Positions 1-7,996 of a DNA stretch of 55,032 bases are shown here, piece by piece. Below the pieces are notes generated by a model. The model saw nothing but the letters and a program-made list of their open reading frames with translations. It ran no database searches and was not told where the DNA came from. Source of the stretch: Brevibacillus centrosporus. GTDB lineage: Bacteria; Bacillota; Bacilli; Brevibacillales; Brevibacillaceae. The stretch lies in contig NZ_RHHP01000036.1 in NCBI RefSeq assembly GCF_003710815.1, forward strand, positions 1 through 55,032. Direction: 5' to 3'. A program made the position numbers and the translations under genes. How positions within the stretch are numbered: position 1 is the first letter of the stretch; every line of letters starts with the position of its first letter.

Positions 1-68
1 GACCAACCAAGACGGTGTAGCCAAGCTAGCTGACTACGCTCTGTTATGCTAAGATGGGAATAACTCAT
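1..68 (-). CDS. IS30-family transposase, N-terminal fragment (runs off the left edge)
   Basis: On the minus strand an ATG at 68 opens a reading frame of 22 codons that stays open to the window edge. The first residues read MSYSHLSITER followed by SQLAWLHRLGW, the typical start of IS30-type transposases (a short 'HL-x-x-x-ER' N-terminus leading into a helix-turn-helix). An AGGAG ribosome binding site (76-80 on this strand) sits eight bases upstream of the ATG. Only the N-terminal DNA-binding region is visible; the DDE catalytic part would lie to the left. It sits against the truncated hydrolase gene at 198, so it probably belongs to an insertion that damaged that operon. Confidence 0.72.
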   Translation of the reverse strand, partial: MSYSHLSITERSQLAWLHRLGW

Positions 69-126
69 GATTGATTCTCCTGTGTAAATGTGGTGTGGTA
101 ACTTCATTTTACACGAATCAATCATG
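66..126. repeat. Imperfect inverted repeat at the presumed IS30 end
   Basis: CATGATTGATTC (66-77) and GTGTAAA (82-88) are mirrored by TTTACAC (108-114) and GAATCAATCATG (115-126). All 19 right-arm bases have a complement; the left arm has four extra bases (78-81) that include the transposase ribosome binding site. The left arm contains the transposase start codon. The right arm probably marks or lies near the outer end of the insertion sequence. A role as a structured leader that limits transposase translation is also possible. Confidence 0.5.
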
Positions 127-197
127 GGCCATTTTTTTGCCTAAGCGTAGGTGTCGCACTTCATATTACAATCCGTCACTCCACACCAGCCGAAGAA

Positions 198-929
198 GTG
201 CGAAAGAATGACATTGGAGAGATTTTCTTTTCTTTAAATGACGTAACAGTGAAGGTGCCTCTTCAGCCGGTTTCCATTCGGGATACTTTAAATTCTGAGG
301 TTCATTTTAAAAACTCACTAGAAGTGGTAGGGATTTCCGAACTTCCCGCCTTATTTTATGAACGCCCTTATTATTACCGAACGAGCCATACGTCCATCGC
401 TGGGCATGAAGATGTAATTCCTTGGCCAAGTTTTGGAGAACGACTGGACTTTGAGCTTGAATTTGCTGCCATTGTCGGGAAAAAGGGAATCAATATATCT
501 GCGGAAACTGCCCATGAATACATCATGGGGTATACCATCTTCAACGATATCAGCATACGTGACTATCAGCGCAAGGATATGTCAACGTCAATGGGACCTT
601 CCAAGTGTAAAAATTTTTCTCATGGCAATATCCTCGGCCCCTGCATCGTCACAAGTGATGAACTAGACCCTTCCAATATACGACTTCAGGCACGTATAAA
701 TGGGGAGGATTGGTCGGATTCACGAAGTTCAGATATGCATTACTCTTTCGCCCAACTCATAGAGTTTATTTCAAAAGAAGAAACCTTGTATCCTGGTGAA
801 ATCATTTGCTCAGGGACTATGGCCTTCGGATGTGGCTTAGAAATAAATCGATACTTAAAATCTAACGATATCATAGAACTCGAAGTGGATGGGATCGGCA
901 TCTTACGAAATCAAATCATCAAATTTTAA
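198..929 (+). pseudogene. Fumarylacetoacetate hydrolase-family protein, probably 5'-truncated
   Basis: The 243-residue frame carries the FAH fold: LDFELE with the metal-binding acidic pair E86 and E88, D117 in the 'FNDISIRD' segment, and the GPSKCKNF loop. Such enzymes are Mg- or Mn-dependent and cleave or decarboxylate 2-keto-diacids from ring-fission pathways. Family members of this type are usually about 300 residues with roughly 50 more at the N-terminus. Here the frame begins at GTG 198 with no ribosome binding site in front of it, and only about 70 bases separate it from the IS30-like end. It is therefore likely a 5'-truncated gene; a functional short form is not excluded. It is followed after 17 bases by the cyclase gene, pointing to one former operon. 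Confidence 0.68.
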
Positions 930-946
930 ATGGGGGTACAACTTAT

Positions 947-1741
947 ATGGAGACCTTCTTCAGAGGATCAAAAAAAGTGACGCTTATCGACTTAAGTGAT
1001 TGTTTAAGTAACAAAACAAGCTCATTTGAACCAAATGCCCATAAAATTGACTATCTTACTCACGAGCAAAGCTTAACAGTCAGCAACAAACTGTTCGGTC
1101 TTGAGAAAGAAGATTGGCCAGAAGGACATGGATGGGCTGCTGAAAATGTAACTCTTTCTACTCATTCCGGTACCCACGTAGACGCTCCCTATCATTATGG
1201 TCCCACCTCTGGAGGAGAGGCTGCAAAAACCATCGATCAAGTCCCGCTTCAATGGTGTTTTGGCAACGGAGTCGTCTTAAATATGACACATAAAAAAGCC
1301 GGGGAAAGTATCACGGATGAAGATGTACTGCATGAGCTGCAAAGAATCGAGTATGAAATTAAACCTTACGACATTATTCTGATTCGCACGGATACATCAA
1401 AAAACTTTAGTCAGCCCGGATATGATAAAATGCACGCTGGTCTAAGCCGTAATGCGACTCAACTTTTGGTAGAAAAAGGGGTACGCTTGATCGGAATTGA
1501 TGCCTGGGGTTTAGATCGACCGTTTGATGTCATGACGGCAGAGGCGAAGAGAGGCAACCGGGAGCAATTGTGGGAATCGCATTTCTATTGGAAGGAACGC
1601 GAATACCTACAAATAGAGCGATTGGCGAATCTGGAATTAATCCCGGTTCCTTTTGGTTTTACAGTAATCGCGTTTCCGGTAAAAATTGAAGGGGCAAGCG
1701 CCGGTTGGAGTCGCGTAGTAGCTGTTCTAGAAGAAGGATAA
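947..1741 (+). CDS. Cyclase family protein (kynurenine formamidase-like metal hydrolase)
   Basis: The 264-residue protein has the diagnostic metal-binding signature of the cyclase/KynB family, HSGTHVDAPYH at residues 73-83 (H73, H77, D79, H83 as likely ligands), and further family features such as the GIDAWGLDRP stretch. The family hydrolyses amides, lactones or related ring compounds, including N-formylkynurenine and isatin. The start at ATG 947 has the GGGGG-containing stretch at 930-935 upstream. It sits between an FAH-family gene and an FMN reductase, so it probably belonged to an aromatic or heterocyclic catabolic operon. The actual substrate cannot be read from the sequence. Confidence 0.8.
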   Translation: METFFRGSKKVTLIDLSDCLSNKTSSFEPNAHKIDYLTHEQSLTVSNKLFGLEKEDWPEGHGWAAENVTLSTHSGTHVDAPYHYGPTSGGEAAKTIDQVPLQWCFGNGVVLNMTHKKAGESITDEDVLHELQRIEYEIKPYDIILIRTDTSKNFSQPGYDKMHAGLSRNATQLLVEKGVRLIGIDAWGLDRPFDVMTAEAKRGNREQLWESHFYWKEREYLQIERLANLELIPVPFGFTVIAFPVKIEGASAGWSRVVAVLEEG

Positions 1742-1765
1742 ACAGAGAATTGGGTTCGGATAAGA

Positions 1766-2308
1766 ATGAAATTACTGGGGATTTCCGGTAGCTTAACGGG
1801 TTCGAAAACTCTGGTTACTGTAAAAAAGGTGTTAGAGGAAGTTGGCAGGAAAGATCCAGAAATAGAAACCGTATTACTAGATATAAAGCAGTATGATATT
1901 CAATTTTGTGATGGCAGGGATCCTATTCAATATTCCGGGGACACTCGTAGCGTCATTGATATCGTTTGTTCCGCTGATTTTTATGTGATTGGTACACCCA
2001 TTTTTCAAGCGTCACTCTCGGGGGCTCTCAAAAACCTTTTTGATTTAATTCCTGTTCAAACTTTTCGAAATAAAGTGATAGGATTTGTCGCAACCGGCGG
2101 AACTTACCAACACTACTTGGTCATTGAGAATCAGTTAAAACCAATTGCAGGTTATTTTCGTTCGTTTGTCGCACCGAGTTATGTTTATGCACATAATGAA
2201 CATTTCAATAAAAACAATGAGATTATTGATCAAGATGTAGTCAACAGAATTTCATATTTAGCTGAAGAACTCATATTTATGCAAAGAGCATTAGGTAGGA
2301 TCAGGTGA
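1766..2308 (+). CDS. NADPH-dependent FMN reductase family protein
   Basis: The 180-residue protein has a flavodoxin-like fold: an N-terminal FMN phosphate loop (GISGSLTGSKT, residues 5-15), the GTPIFQASLSGALKNLFD segment at about 73-90 that covers the flavin, and a conserved FVATGG motif at about 110-115. Proteins of this family supply reduced flavin to two-component monooxygenases or reduce quinones. It lies 24 bases after the cyclase and should share its transcript. No monooxygenase partner remains in this operon, which appears cut just after this gene. Confidence 0.8.
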   Translation: MKLLGISGSLTGSKTLVTVKKVLEEVGRKDPEIETVLLDIKQYDIQFCDGRDPIQYSGDTRSVIDIVCSADFYVIGTPIFQASLSGALKNLFDLIPVQTFRNKVIGFVATGGTYQHYLVIENQLKPIAGYFRSFVAPSYVYAHNEHFNKNNEIIDQDVVNRISYLAEELIFMQRALGRIR

Positions 2309-2349
2309 CGAAGAGGGCAGTAATCATCGGCAGTCATGCCCGGTGGTAA
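2305..2349 (+). pseudogene. Start of a lost fourth operon gene (14-codon stub)
   Basis: GTGA overlaps the stop of the FMN reductase gene, and the frame reads on as TKRAVIIGSHARW before a TAA. The 'RAVIIGxxHA' pattern resembles the N-terminal beta strand and dinucleotide loop of flavoprotein oxidoreductases, but the glycine pattern is incomplete and the frame then stops. The overlap with the previous gene is typical of translational coupling, so I read it as the surviving beginning of a gene removed by a deletion. This is weak evidence and could be chance. Confidence 0.3.
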
Positions 2350-2454
2350 GTGCGTCTACAGTCTTCACACACTGGTGTATGATGGCAAAAATTATTCCAT
2401 CCGACGGGTTGGTAAGGCGAACCACTAAAGCAGCCGTCATTTGTTCATCCTTGA

Positions 2455-2681
2455 AAACATGACCCTTGGCCATTTCACAGTTTTGTCCATCGATTTTCCA
2501 CCCGGTGCCAATACACACCCACGTATTTCATTCCTGCTGTAGATGAGATCGTCCTCGGAGAAGAAGTACACCCTCGCTGCCCAACCTTCTGTTCTTCCTT
2601 GCTTAATTGACGGAAATAGGCCGTCTCGTCAAAGGTACGTTTTCGACGATAGGTCAATACCCCTATGATTGTACGTTGCAT
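2455..2681 (-). pseudogene. YheC/YheD-type spore-coat ATP-grasp protein, frameshifted remnant
   Basis: On the minus strand an ATG at 2681, with AGAAAGGA nine bases upstream, opens MQRTIIGVLTYRRK followed by a FDETAYFRQLSKE segment. The frame then shifts near 2583, after which the other frame reads YFFSEDDLIYS, NEIRGCVLAPGGK and KWPRVMFSR. This is the N-terminal pattern of YheC/YheD endospore coat-associated proteins (GVLTY, YFRxL, VFxFSxxDL, IRGxVxAPGG). The ATP-grasp body (about 300 residues) is absent; the remaining sequence to about 2324 is not recognisable. It is a dead gene fragment, consistent with a spore former. Confidence 0.58.
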
Positions 2682-2776
2682 CGAAAGCATCCTTTCTGGA
2701 TAAGATTACTTACAATGTTTGTTGTCTGGACGAGCGGGGAATACTGATTCCATTCTGCTAAACCAGGAACGATCGG

Positions 2777-2804
2777 CCTAAGCGCGAGGCTTAGGTCTTT
2801 TTTT
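2777..2804 (+). terminator. Rho-independent terminator
   Basis: CCTAAGC (2777-2783) pairs with GCTTAGG (2789-2795) across a five-base loop and is followed by a T-rich run (2796-2804). It would stop plus-strand transcripts from the truncated operon on the left. Confidence 0.72.
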
Positions 2805-2903
2805 GAATTATCACCGTCCACCCATACACCTATCATGGTTCAATTCGAATCAAAAGCCAGATTTAGTGTTATTACATAGGAGTTATGAAGGGAGTCAATT
2901 ACT

Positions 2904-3239
2904 TTGAATGTTGAATTGTTTAAGGATTTGATTAAGGATGAGCGGGGCAATTATTACGTAGCAGTCCACAAGGAAGGTAATGAGCTGACTTTGGTTAATG
3001 CGATGCTAGAGCGGTCTTACGAAGATTTATTGGAGTTTAATGAGGAATTCAAACAAAAGTATGCAGAGTACGAGCACCAGTTCATTGGCAAAATCATCAT
3101 GGATAAGGTGCGGCACGACGTCGTATTCGCTTCCAAAGAGGACGGTCATGGCCGAATGCATGATTTGGGTAAGGTAATGAGCGAATACAGGGTTACGTTT
3201 ATCGATATGATTGAATTTTACCGAAATCCTCGGACATGA
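2904..3239 (+). CDS. Hypothetical protein, translationally coupled to a flavin monooxygenase
   Basis: The 111-residue, charged, cytoplasmic-looking protein starts at TTG 2904 with a GAAGGGAG site about ten bases upstream. It has no signal peptide, membrane segment or cysteine cluster. It is rich in Glu, Lys, Asp and Tyr and contains two acidic helical stretches (about residues 38-55). I do not recognise a family. Its stop codon overlaps the next start (ATGA), so it is almost certainly cotranslated with the luciferase-like enzyme. The stable pairing suggests a related role, but none can be assigned. Confidence 0.6.
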   Translation: MNVELFKDLIKDERGNYYVAVHKEGNELTLVNAMLERSYEDLLEFNEEFKQKYAEYEHQFIGKIIMDKVRHDVVFASKEDGHGRMHDLGKVMSEYRVTFIDMIEFYRNPRT

Positions 3240-4192
3240 CGCCTATGACAGCGAAACCGATTAAACTTAGTGTTTTGGATTTGGTCCCCGTTTTTGATGA
3301 GGTCGATGCAACCTTCGCACTGGGACAAGCTGTAGAGCTGGCTCAAGCAGCCGAAAGACTGGGATATTTCCGTTATTGGGTGGCGGAACATCATGATATG
3401 CCAGGGCTGGCATGCACCTCAACGGATGTGCTTCTATCGCATATCGGTGCAAAAACACAGAGCATTCGTATCGGATCCGGGGCATTGCTGCTGCCGCATT
3501 ATAAGCCTCTTAAAGTTGCAGAATCCTTTCATTTACTCGCTAGCTTGTACCCGGGACGAGTAGATCTTGGTTTAGGAAGGGCGCCCGGTGGTTCTGCTGA
3601 AGTCAGCCTCGCTCTCAGTGACAACTTTCTTGAAAATGTCTGGAAAATGCCAGAATTGCTCCGAGGAGTTTCCGAGTTATTGCAGGGGAGCTATGAATAC
3701 GAAGGACGTCGGATTACCGCCCGCCCAACTCCATCCGTATCGCCCGAACTGTGGCTGCTAGGGACTAATAAGAAGAGCGCGGCTTATGCAGCTGAGTTTG
3801 GAACAGGTTATGTTTTTGGCCAGTTTATGAGCGACGTAGCCGGGGAGGAAGTATTAAGAGCTTACCGCGAAGCGTTTACTCCGTCAGCTCTTTCCCCTGT
3901 ACCGCGAGCAATCGTTGCCGTTGGTGTCGTTTGCGGGGAAACAGTGGAGGAGGCAGAGAGGCTGGCATCCTCGGGTACAGCTTTGTTTCAACAAGAAGCT
4001 TCCGCAGGGGAAAGGGCTCCGCTTTCGGAGCGTAAGCTGCTGATAGGCACGCCTGAGAGCCTAAAGAAAAAACTCGAACAGTTATCTCACGTGTATGGCG
4101 TTGATGAATTCATTGTCGTTACGATGATTCCCGACTATCGGAAACGGTTGCGTTCTTTTGAGCTGCTTGCCCATACATGCTCAATGGCTTAA
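3236..4192 (+). CDS. LLM-class flavin-dependent oxidoreductase (luciferase-like monooxygenase)
   Basis: The 318-residue protein has the luciferase-like TIM-barrel signatures: KLSVLDLVPV at the N-terminus, FRYWVAEHHDMPG (about 44-56), IGSGALLLPHYKPLKVAE (about 80-97) and the DLGLGRAPGG loop (about 113-122). These match the group of single-component LLM oxidoreductases (MsnO8/YhbW type) that use reduced FMN to oxidise an unknown substrate. The start at ATG 3236 overlaps the upstream stop by four bases; ATG 3242 is an alternative. A terminator follows at 4227. Confidence 0.85.
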   Translation: MTPMTAKPIKLSVLDLVPVFDEVDATFALGQAVELAQAAERLGYFRYWVAEHHDMPGLACTSTDVLLSHIGAKTQSIRIGSGALLLPHYKPLKVAESFHLLASLYPGRVDLGLGRAPGGSAEVSLALSDNFLENVWKMPELLRGVSELLQGSYEYEGRRITARPTPSVSPELWLLGTNKKSAAYAAEFGTGYVFGQFMSDVAGEEVLRAYREAFTPSALSPVPRAIVAVGVVCGETVEEAERLASSGTALFQQEASAGERAPLSERKLLIGTPESLKKKLEQLSHVYGVDEFIVVTMIPDYRKRLRSFELLAHTCSMA

Positions 4193-4226
4193 TTCGTTTT
4201 ATTATTACAGCAGGAAATCGTGAGCA

Positions 4227-4253
4227 AAAGCCCGGATGATTGCCGGGCTTTTG
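4227..4253 (+). terminator. Rho-independent terminator
   Basis: AAAGCCCGG (4227-4235) pairs perfectly with CCGGGCTTT (4243-4251) across a seven-base loop, with T residues at the end. It closes the hypothetical/LLM operon. The A-rich left arm may make it active in both directions. Confidence 0.82.
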
Positions 4254-4360
4254 TGCATCCACCGACACTTCCTGCAGTTTGGGGGCAGGATTCCGCTCCC
4301 GCTATGTGTAATTATTTCCTGCTATAACAAAACCACAGACGTAACGAGGAGGGAAAGCGC

Positions 4361-4774
4361 ATGTCATACCCTGAAAAGAAAGTCACTTTTACTCATCCAG
4401 AGACGATGCCCAAAGGTTTCGGATATTCCCATGTAGTGGAAGCAACTGGAGGCAGAACGATCTACATTTCCGGACAAGTCTCTTTGAACCAAGAGGGCCA
4501 GGTCGTCGGGGAAGGAGATCTGGCCGCACAGACGAAGCAGGTCTTTGAAAATATCAAAGCGGCCCTGGAAGCGGTAGATTCCCGTTTCGAAGACGTCGTG
4601 AAGCTGACAATTTTCATGACGGACATTACGCAGATTCCAGTCGTCCGGGAGGTTCGTGACACCTACGTGAACACGCTCACTCCTCCAGCCAGCTCAGCCG
4701 TTGAGGTGAGCAGGCTCATAAAGGAAGAGTTTCTCATCGAAATCGAAGCCATTGCTGTGGCGAATGCACGCTGA
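4361..4774 (+). CDS. RidA/YjgF/YER057c family protein lacking the catalytic arginine
   Basis: The 137-residue protein fits the Rid family: IYISGQVSLNQEG (34-46), the QTKQVFENIKAAL helix (57-69), VVKLTIFMTDI (79-89) and the C-terminal IEIEAIA strand. True RidA enamine/imine deaminases have Arg in the 'PARxxVEV' motif; here it reads PASSAVEV with Ser111 at that position. It is thus more likely a Rid2-7 type protein of unsettled function. It has a good GAGGAGGGA site before ATG 4361 (4348-4356) and lies 70 bases before the NiaP-like permease, so an operon is plausible. Confidence 0.85.
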   Translation: MSYPEKKVTFTHPETMPKGFGYSHVVEATGGRTIYISGQVSLNQEGQVVGEGDLAAQTKQVFENIKAALEAVDSRFEDVVKLTIFMTDITQIPVVREVRDTYVNTLTPPASSAVEVSRLIKEEFLIEIEAIAVANAR

Positions 4775-4844
4775 CCGGTTGGGGGAAACTACTGGAAAGA
4801 TGTGGTAGTAAACACGGTACGAAAAGAAGGCAGGGAAAATCAAC

Positions 4845-6026
4845 ATGTCAGCGACGTATAAAAAGGTGTTTTGGGCATCCGGATTCGGGTGGATGTTCGA
4901 TGCGATGGATGTAGCACTTTTATCCTTTATTATGGTAGCACTACGACAGGAATGGGGATTGTCCGGTGAACAAGCAGGCTTGCTTGGGACCGGCAATACC
5001 ATCGGAATGGCGATCGGGGCGGTGGCTGGCGGATACCTGGCAGATCGGGTCGGACGCAAGCCTGTATTTATGCTGACGCTGCTGTTGTTCGGGGCTGCCT
5101 CTCTGGCGAGTGCATTTGCCACAGGCTTTTCGCTCATGCTCCTGTTCCGCTTCCTGATTGGTCTTGGTCTGGGGGCGGAGCTGCCGGTAGCTTCTACCTT
5201 GGTGAATGAGTTTGCCCCTCCGGAAAAGCGCGGCCGCACAGTGGTCCTGCTGGAGAGCTTCTGGGCCGTAGGCTGGATACTGGCGGCCATTATATCCTAC
5301 TTCGTCATCCCTGTTTACGGCTGGCGGGTAGCTGTCATCATCGGGGCCTTGCCGATGGTGTACGCCTGGTACATTCGCCGCAACGTTCCGGAGTCGCCGA
5401 AGTTTCATCAGCGTGAGGAACGTGTTCCTTTAAAAGAATTGCTCACCTCCCACAAACGGGAGACGATTACGCTGTGGATCGTCTGGTTTGCCATTACGTT
5501 CTCGTATTACGGCATGTTTCTCTGGATGCCCTCGGTGCTGGTCGACAAGGGCTTTACGATGATCAAGAGCTTTCAGTACGTCCTGATCATGACGCTGGCC
5601 CAGCTTCCCGGCTATTTCGCCGCTGCCTATCTGGTGGAGAGATGGGGAAGAAAGTACACATTGGCGACGTTTCTGTTTATGACGGGCGTCATGGCGTTTG
5701 CTTTTGGGGGCAGCACCGGTACGGGAGGGCTTCTGCTGACGGGAGCCTTGCTCTCCTTCTTTAACCTAGGGGCATGGGGTGCTTTGTACGCGTACACGCC
5801 GGAGAATTACCCGACTCCTTTGCGGGCAACCGGAGCAGGCTTTGCCTCGGGTGTCGGCAGGATTGGCAGCATCATCGCTCCTTACCTGGTAGGGCATTAT
5901 TCGGCGCTTCATTATAGCTACACGTTCATTTTCAGCCTGTTTACAGTGGTCCTGTTGGTGGGGACAGTTGTCTTGCTTGTGATGGGACGAGAAACACGCG
6001 AGAAGCGAGTGACGAGTATCGCGTAA
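4845..6026 (+). CDS. niaP: MFS permease, NiaP-like (niacin / small aromatic acid transporter)
   Basis: The 393-residue protein has 12 predicted membrane segments and the MFS loop motif DRVGRKP after helix 2 (about 63-69). Several stretches are those of B. subtilis YceI/NiaP as I recall it: GWMFDAMDVALLSFIMVAL, LGAELPVASTLV, LLESFWAVGW, YYGMFLW, IKSFQYVLIMTLAQLPGYF and FFNLGAWGALYAYTPE. NiaP imports nicotinate. Related permeases of the benzoate/4-hydroxybenzoate type are alternatives. No NiaR or riboswitch-like control is visible upstream; it follows the Rid gene directly. Confidence 0.78.
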   Translation: MSATYKKVFWASGFGWMFDAMDVALLSFIMVALRQEWGLSGEQAGLLGTGNTIGMAIGAVAGGYLADRVGRKPVFMLTLLLFGAASLASAFATGFSLMLLFRFLIGLGLGAELPVASTLVNEFAPPEKRGRTVVLLESFWAVGWILAAIISYFVIPVYGWRVAVIIGALPMVYAWYIRRNVPESPKFHQREERVPLKELLTSHKRETITLWIVWFAITFSYYGMFLWMPSVLVDKGFTMIKSFQYVLIMTLAQLPGYFAAAYLVERWGRKYTLATFLFMTGVMAFAFGGSTGTGGLLLTGALLSFFNLGAWGALYAYTPENYPTPLRATGAGFASGVGRIGSIIAPYLVGHYSALHYSYTFIFSLFTVVLLVGTVVLLVMGRETREKRVTSIA

Positions 6027-6028
6027 GG

Positions 6029-6973
6029 CTAGTAAAGGGCTAGAATGGCAGTCGCTTCGGCAATGACCCTGGCCTTCAGCTCCTCGGGGTGAATCGCCTT
6101 CATGCTTGCTCCATAGGAAAGCACCATTTCACAGGCAGACTCCAAAGTATGAAATTGTACATCGGCATCCACCCATTCGCTATCGACAGGATGGGTGGAT
6201 TTTATTTGGACGTAACGCTCCTGCTTTAGGCGATCGAGTGACGATTCCCGGATACGTATTTGCGCTGGATAGCGCGGCAAGCTGGCTTGGAAGGCAGCGG
6301 TCGATTGCTCCCAGTACAGGCTCAGATCAAAGTCTTCTGGTCTGACAAAGGATTCCTCCAGAATCTTGGCCTCGACAAGCCGGGAAATGCGGTATGTCCG
6401 CAAATTATCCTCTACCTGCGCGACGAAATACCACGTGCTGCGCTTGGCGACGAGACCGAGTGGACGAACCGTTCGTTCCACCGTTTCCGTCCCCCTCCCG
6501 TACCGAATAAAAAGGACGCGCTCCTGCCACACAGCTTCCTGTACCGTGGACAGGCAGGGAAACGTCTCTGTCGATTGATGCCAGCCTGCACCGTCAATAT
6601 GGATGCGCTGACGGACGTACTCAGCATTTCGCCTGCTCGTCTCAGGTGTAGCAGCCAACAGCTTTTGCCAGGCGGCTTCAAAGCTTTCCCGCATTCCGAG
6701 GTCACCTAAAGGCATTGTAGGGGACACGAGCAGCAAAGACTGGAGTTCACTTTCCTTTAAGCCCGTCAGATCGGTGCGATAACCCTCGGACAGAGCCCAG
6801 CCGCCGTTGGTCCCACGCTCCGCATAGACGGGTACGCCTGCCATGCAGAGCGCTTCCATGTCCCGATGAATGGTCCGTTCAGATACCTCCAATTTTTCTG
6901 CGAGATCCCTTGCTGTCATCCGTCCATGGTTTTGCAGCAGCAACAGGATCGAGACTAATCGATCAGCTCGCAT
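6029..6973 (-). CDS. HTH and WYL-domain transcriptional regulator (YafY/YobV type)
   Basis: Starting at ATG 6973, chosen because GGAGGG lies five to six bases upstream (an earlier in-frame ATG at 6997 has poorer spacing), the protein has 314 residues. An N-terminal winged helix (RLVSILLLLQNHGRMTARDLAEKL, then VSERTIHRDMEAL) is followed by a linker and a WYL domain (region with RTYRISRLVEA). Such regulators bind small ligands or nucleotides through the WYL pocket. The gene is divergent from the SDR at 7106, and its own -35/-10 elements lie over a perfect palindrome, so it likely represses both itself and the SDR. Confidence 0.86.
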   Translation of the reverse strand: MRADRLVSILLLLQNHGRMTARDLAEKLEVSERTIHRDMEALCMAGVPVYAERGTNGGWALSEGYRTDLTGLKESELQSLLLVSPTMPLGDLGMRESFEAAWQKLLAATPETSRRNAEYVRQRIHIDGAGWHQSTETFPCLSTVQEAVWQERVLFIRYGRGTETVERTVRPLGLVAKRSTWYFVAQVEDNLRTYRISRLVEAKILEESFVRPEDFDLSLYWEQSTAAFQASLPRYPAQIRIRESSLDRLKQERYVQIKSTHPVDSEWVDADVQFHTLESACEMVLSYGASMKAIHPEELKARVIAEATAILALY

Positions 6974-7011
6974 AAAAGCCCTCCGTTCGTTTGCCATTTC
7001 CTCTCCATCGT

Positions 7012-7043
7012 ATCTTACCGAATATGACAGCCGTTGTCATATT
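7012..7043 (-). promoter_or_regulatory. Promoter and operator of the WYL regulator
   Basis: AATATGACA (7021-7029) and TGTCATATT (7035-7043) form a perfect 9-bp inverted repeat with a five-base spacer. On the minus strand the palindrome contains an ATGACA -35 (7040-7035), followed by a 17-base spacer and a TAAGAT -10 (7017-7012). A repressor bound here would block transcription of its own gene, and probably the divergent SDR as well. No clear sigma-A promoter for the SDR was found; TTGTCA and TACAAT are only 12 bases apart. Confidence 0.72.
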
Positions 7044-7105
7044 GGAACCGATACAATAGCGGTAAGTATTGCAGGGATTCATTTATCCAAAGGAGTGACA
7101 AACCC

Positions 7106-7987
7106 ATGAGCCATTCAATCGAGACCATGCAGGGAAAAGTGGCAGTCGTAGCAGGCGGAACGAGAGGAGCGGGCAGAGGCATCGCCGTCATGCTGGGTGA
7201 AGCAGGTGCGACCGTCTACGTGACAGGCCGCAGTGTGAGAGGGAACCCATCGGATTTGGGCCGAGTGGAGACCATCGAAGATACGGCGGAAATGGTGACC
7301 TCAGCAGGGGGAGTGGGAATACCGGTACGCGTCGATCACTCGCAAGAATCCGAGGTAGTCGGCCTGTTTGAGCGAATCAAATCAGAGCAGGACGGTCAGC
7401 TGGATCTGTTAGTCAACGACATTTGGGGAGGAGAGTCTCTGACAGAATGGGGAAAGCCTTTCTGGGAGTGCTCTTTGGACAAAGGAATTCTGATGCAGGA
7501 GCGGGCGATTCATACGCATATGATCACGAGCTATTACGCTGCGCCGCTCATGATTGAACGAAAGAGTGGTTTAATCATTGAGATCACAGACGGGACAGAC
7601 TATCGTTACCGTGGCAATCTGCCCTACAGTCTCGCAAAAATCTCGGTGATTCATCTGGCGCAGGCGATGGCGGAGGATTTGCGCCCGCATGGTATTGCTG
7701 CGGTGGCATTGACTCCAGGCTTTCTGCGCTCGGAAGAAATGCTCGATTATTTTGGAGTGACCGAAGAGACGTGGAAGGAAGCGGCAAAACAAGATCCCCA
7801 CTTTCTGATGTCAGAGACGCCAGACTATATCGGGCGCGCTGTTGTCGCACTCGCTACCGACCCACAAATAATGAACAGGTCCGGGAAAGCCTTCAGTACA
7901 TGGGGGCTGTCCGACGAGTTTCCCTTTACGGATCGGGATGGAAGCCGGCCGCATTGGGGGAATTACGCAAAAGAACAGGGATTTTAA
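7106..7987 (+). CDS. SDR-family NAD(P)-dependent oxidoreductase
   Basis: From ATG 7106, preceded by AAGGAG (7090-7095), the protein has 293 residues. The Rossmann glycine motif GGTRGAGRGIA lies near residue 16, followed by GRSVRGNPSDLG, where the arginine after the second strand suggests NADPH. The catalytic YSLAK (Tyr-x-x-x-Lys) sits at about 172-176. Length and the long insert after the Rossmann core (NDIWGGESLTEWGKPFWE) are typical of the larger SDRs annotated as generic oxidoreductases. It is divergent from the WYL regulator and probably controlled by it. The substrate is unknown. Confidence 0.86.
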   Translation: MSHSIETMQGKVAVVAGGTRGAGRGIAVMLGEAGATVYVTGRSVRGNPSDLGRVETIEDTAEMVTSAGGVGIPVRVDHSQESEVVGLFERIKSEQDGQLDLLVNDIWGGESLTEWGKPFWECSLDKGILMQERAIHTHMITSYYAAPLMIERKSGLIIEITDGTDYRYRGNLPYSLAKISVIHLAQAMAEDLRPHGIAAVALTPGFLRSEEMLDYFGVTEETWKEAAKQDPHFLMSETPDYIGRAVVALATDPQIMNRSGKAFSTWGLSDEFPFTDRDGSRPHWGNYAKEQGF

Positions 7988-7996
7988 GGAACCAAT

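Larger units (their letters stand above)
2309..2903. other. Gene-poor 595-base stretch of relics
   Basis: It holds the 14-codon operon stub, the minus-strand YheC/D remnant and one plus-strand terminator. No intact gene was found in it. Short frames on the minus strand (2324-2518, 2475-2690) are the two halves of the frameshifted remnant. Confidence 0.6.

Noticed and set aside
7034..7057. Sigma-A promoter for the SDR from TTGTCA and TACAAT
   Set aside because: The 12-base spacing is far too short for sigma-A or even MerR-type promoters.
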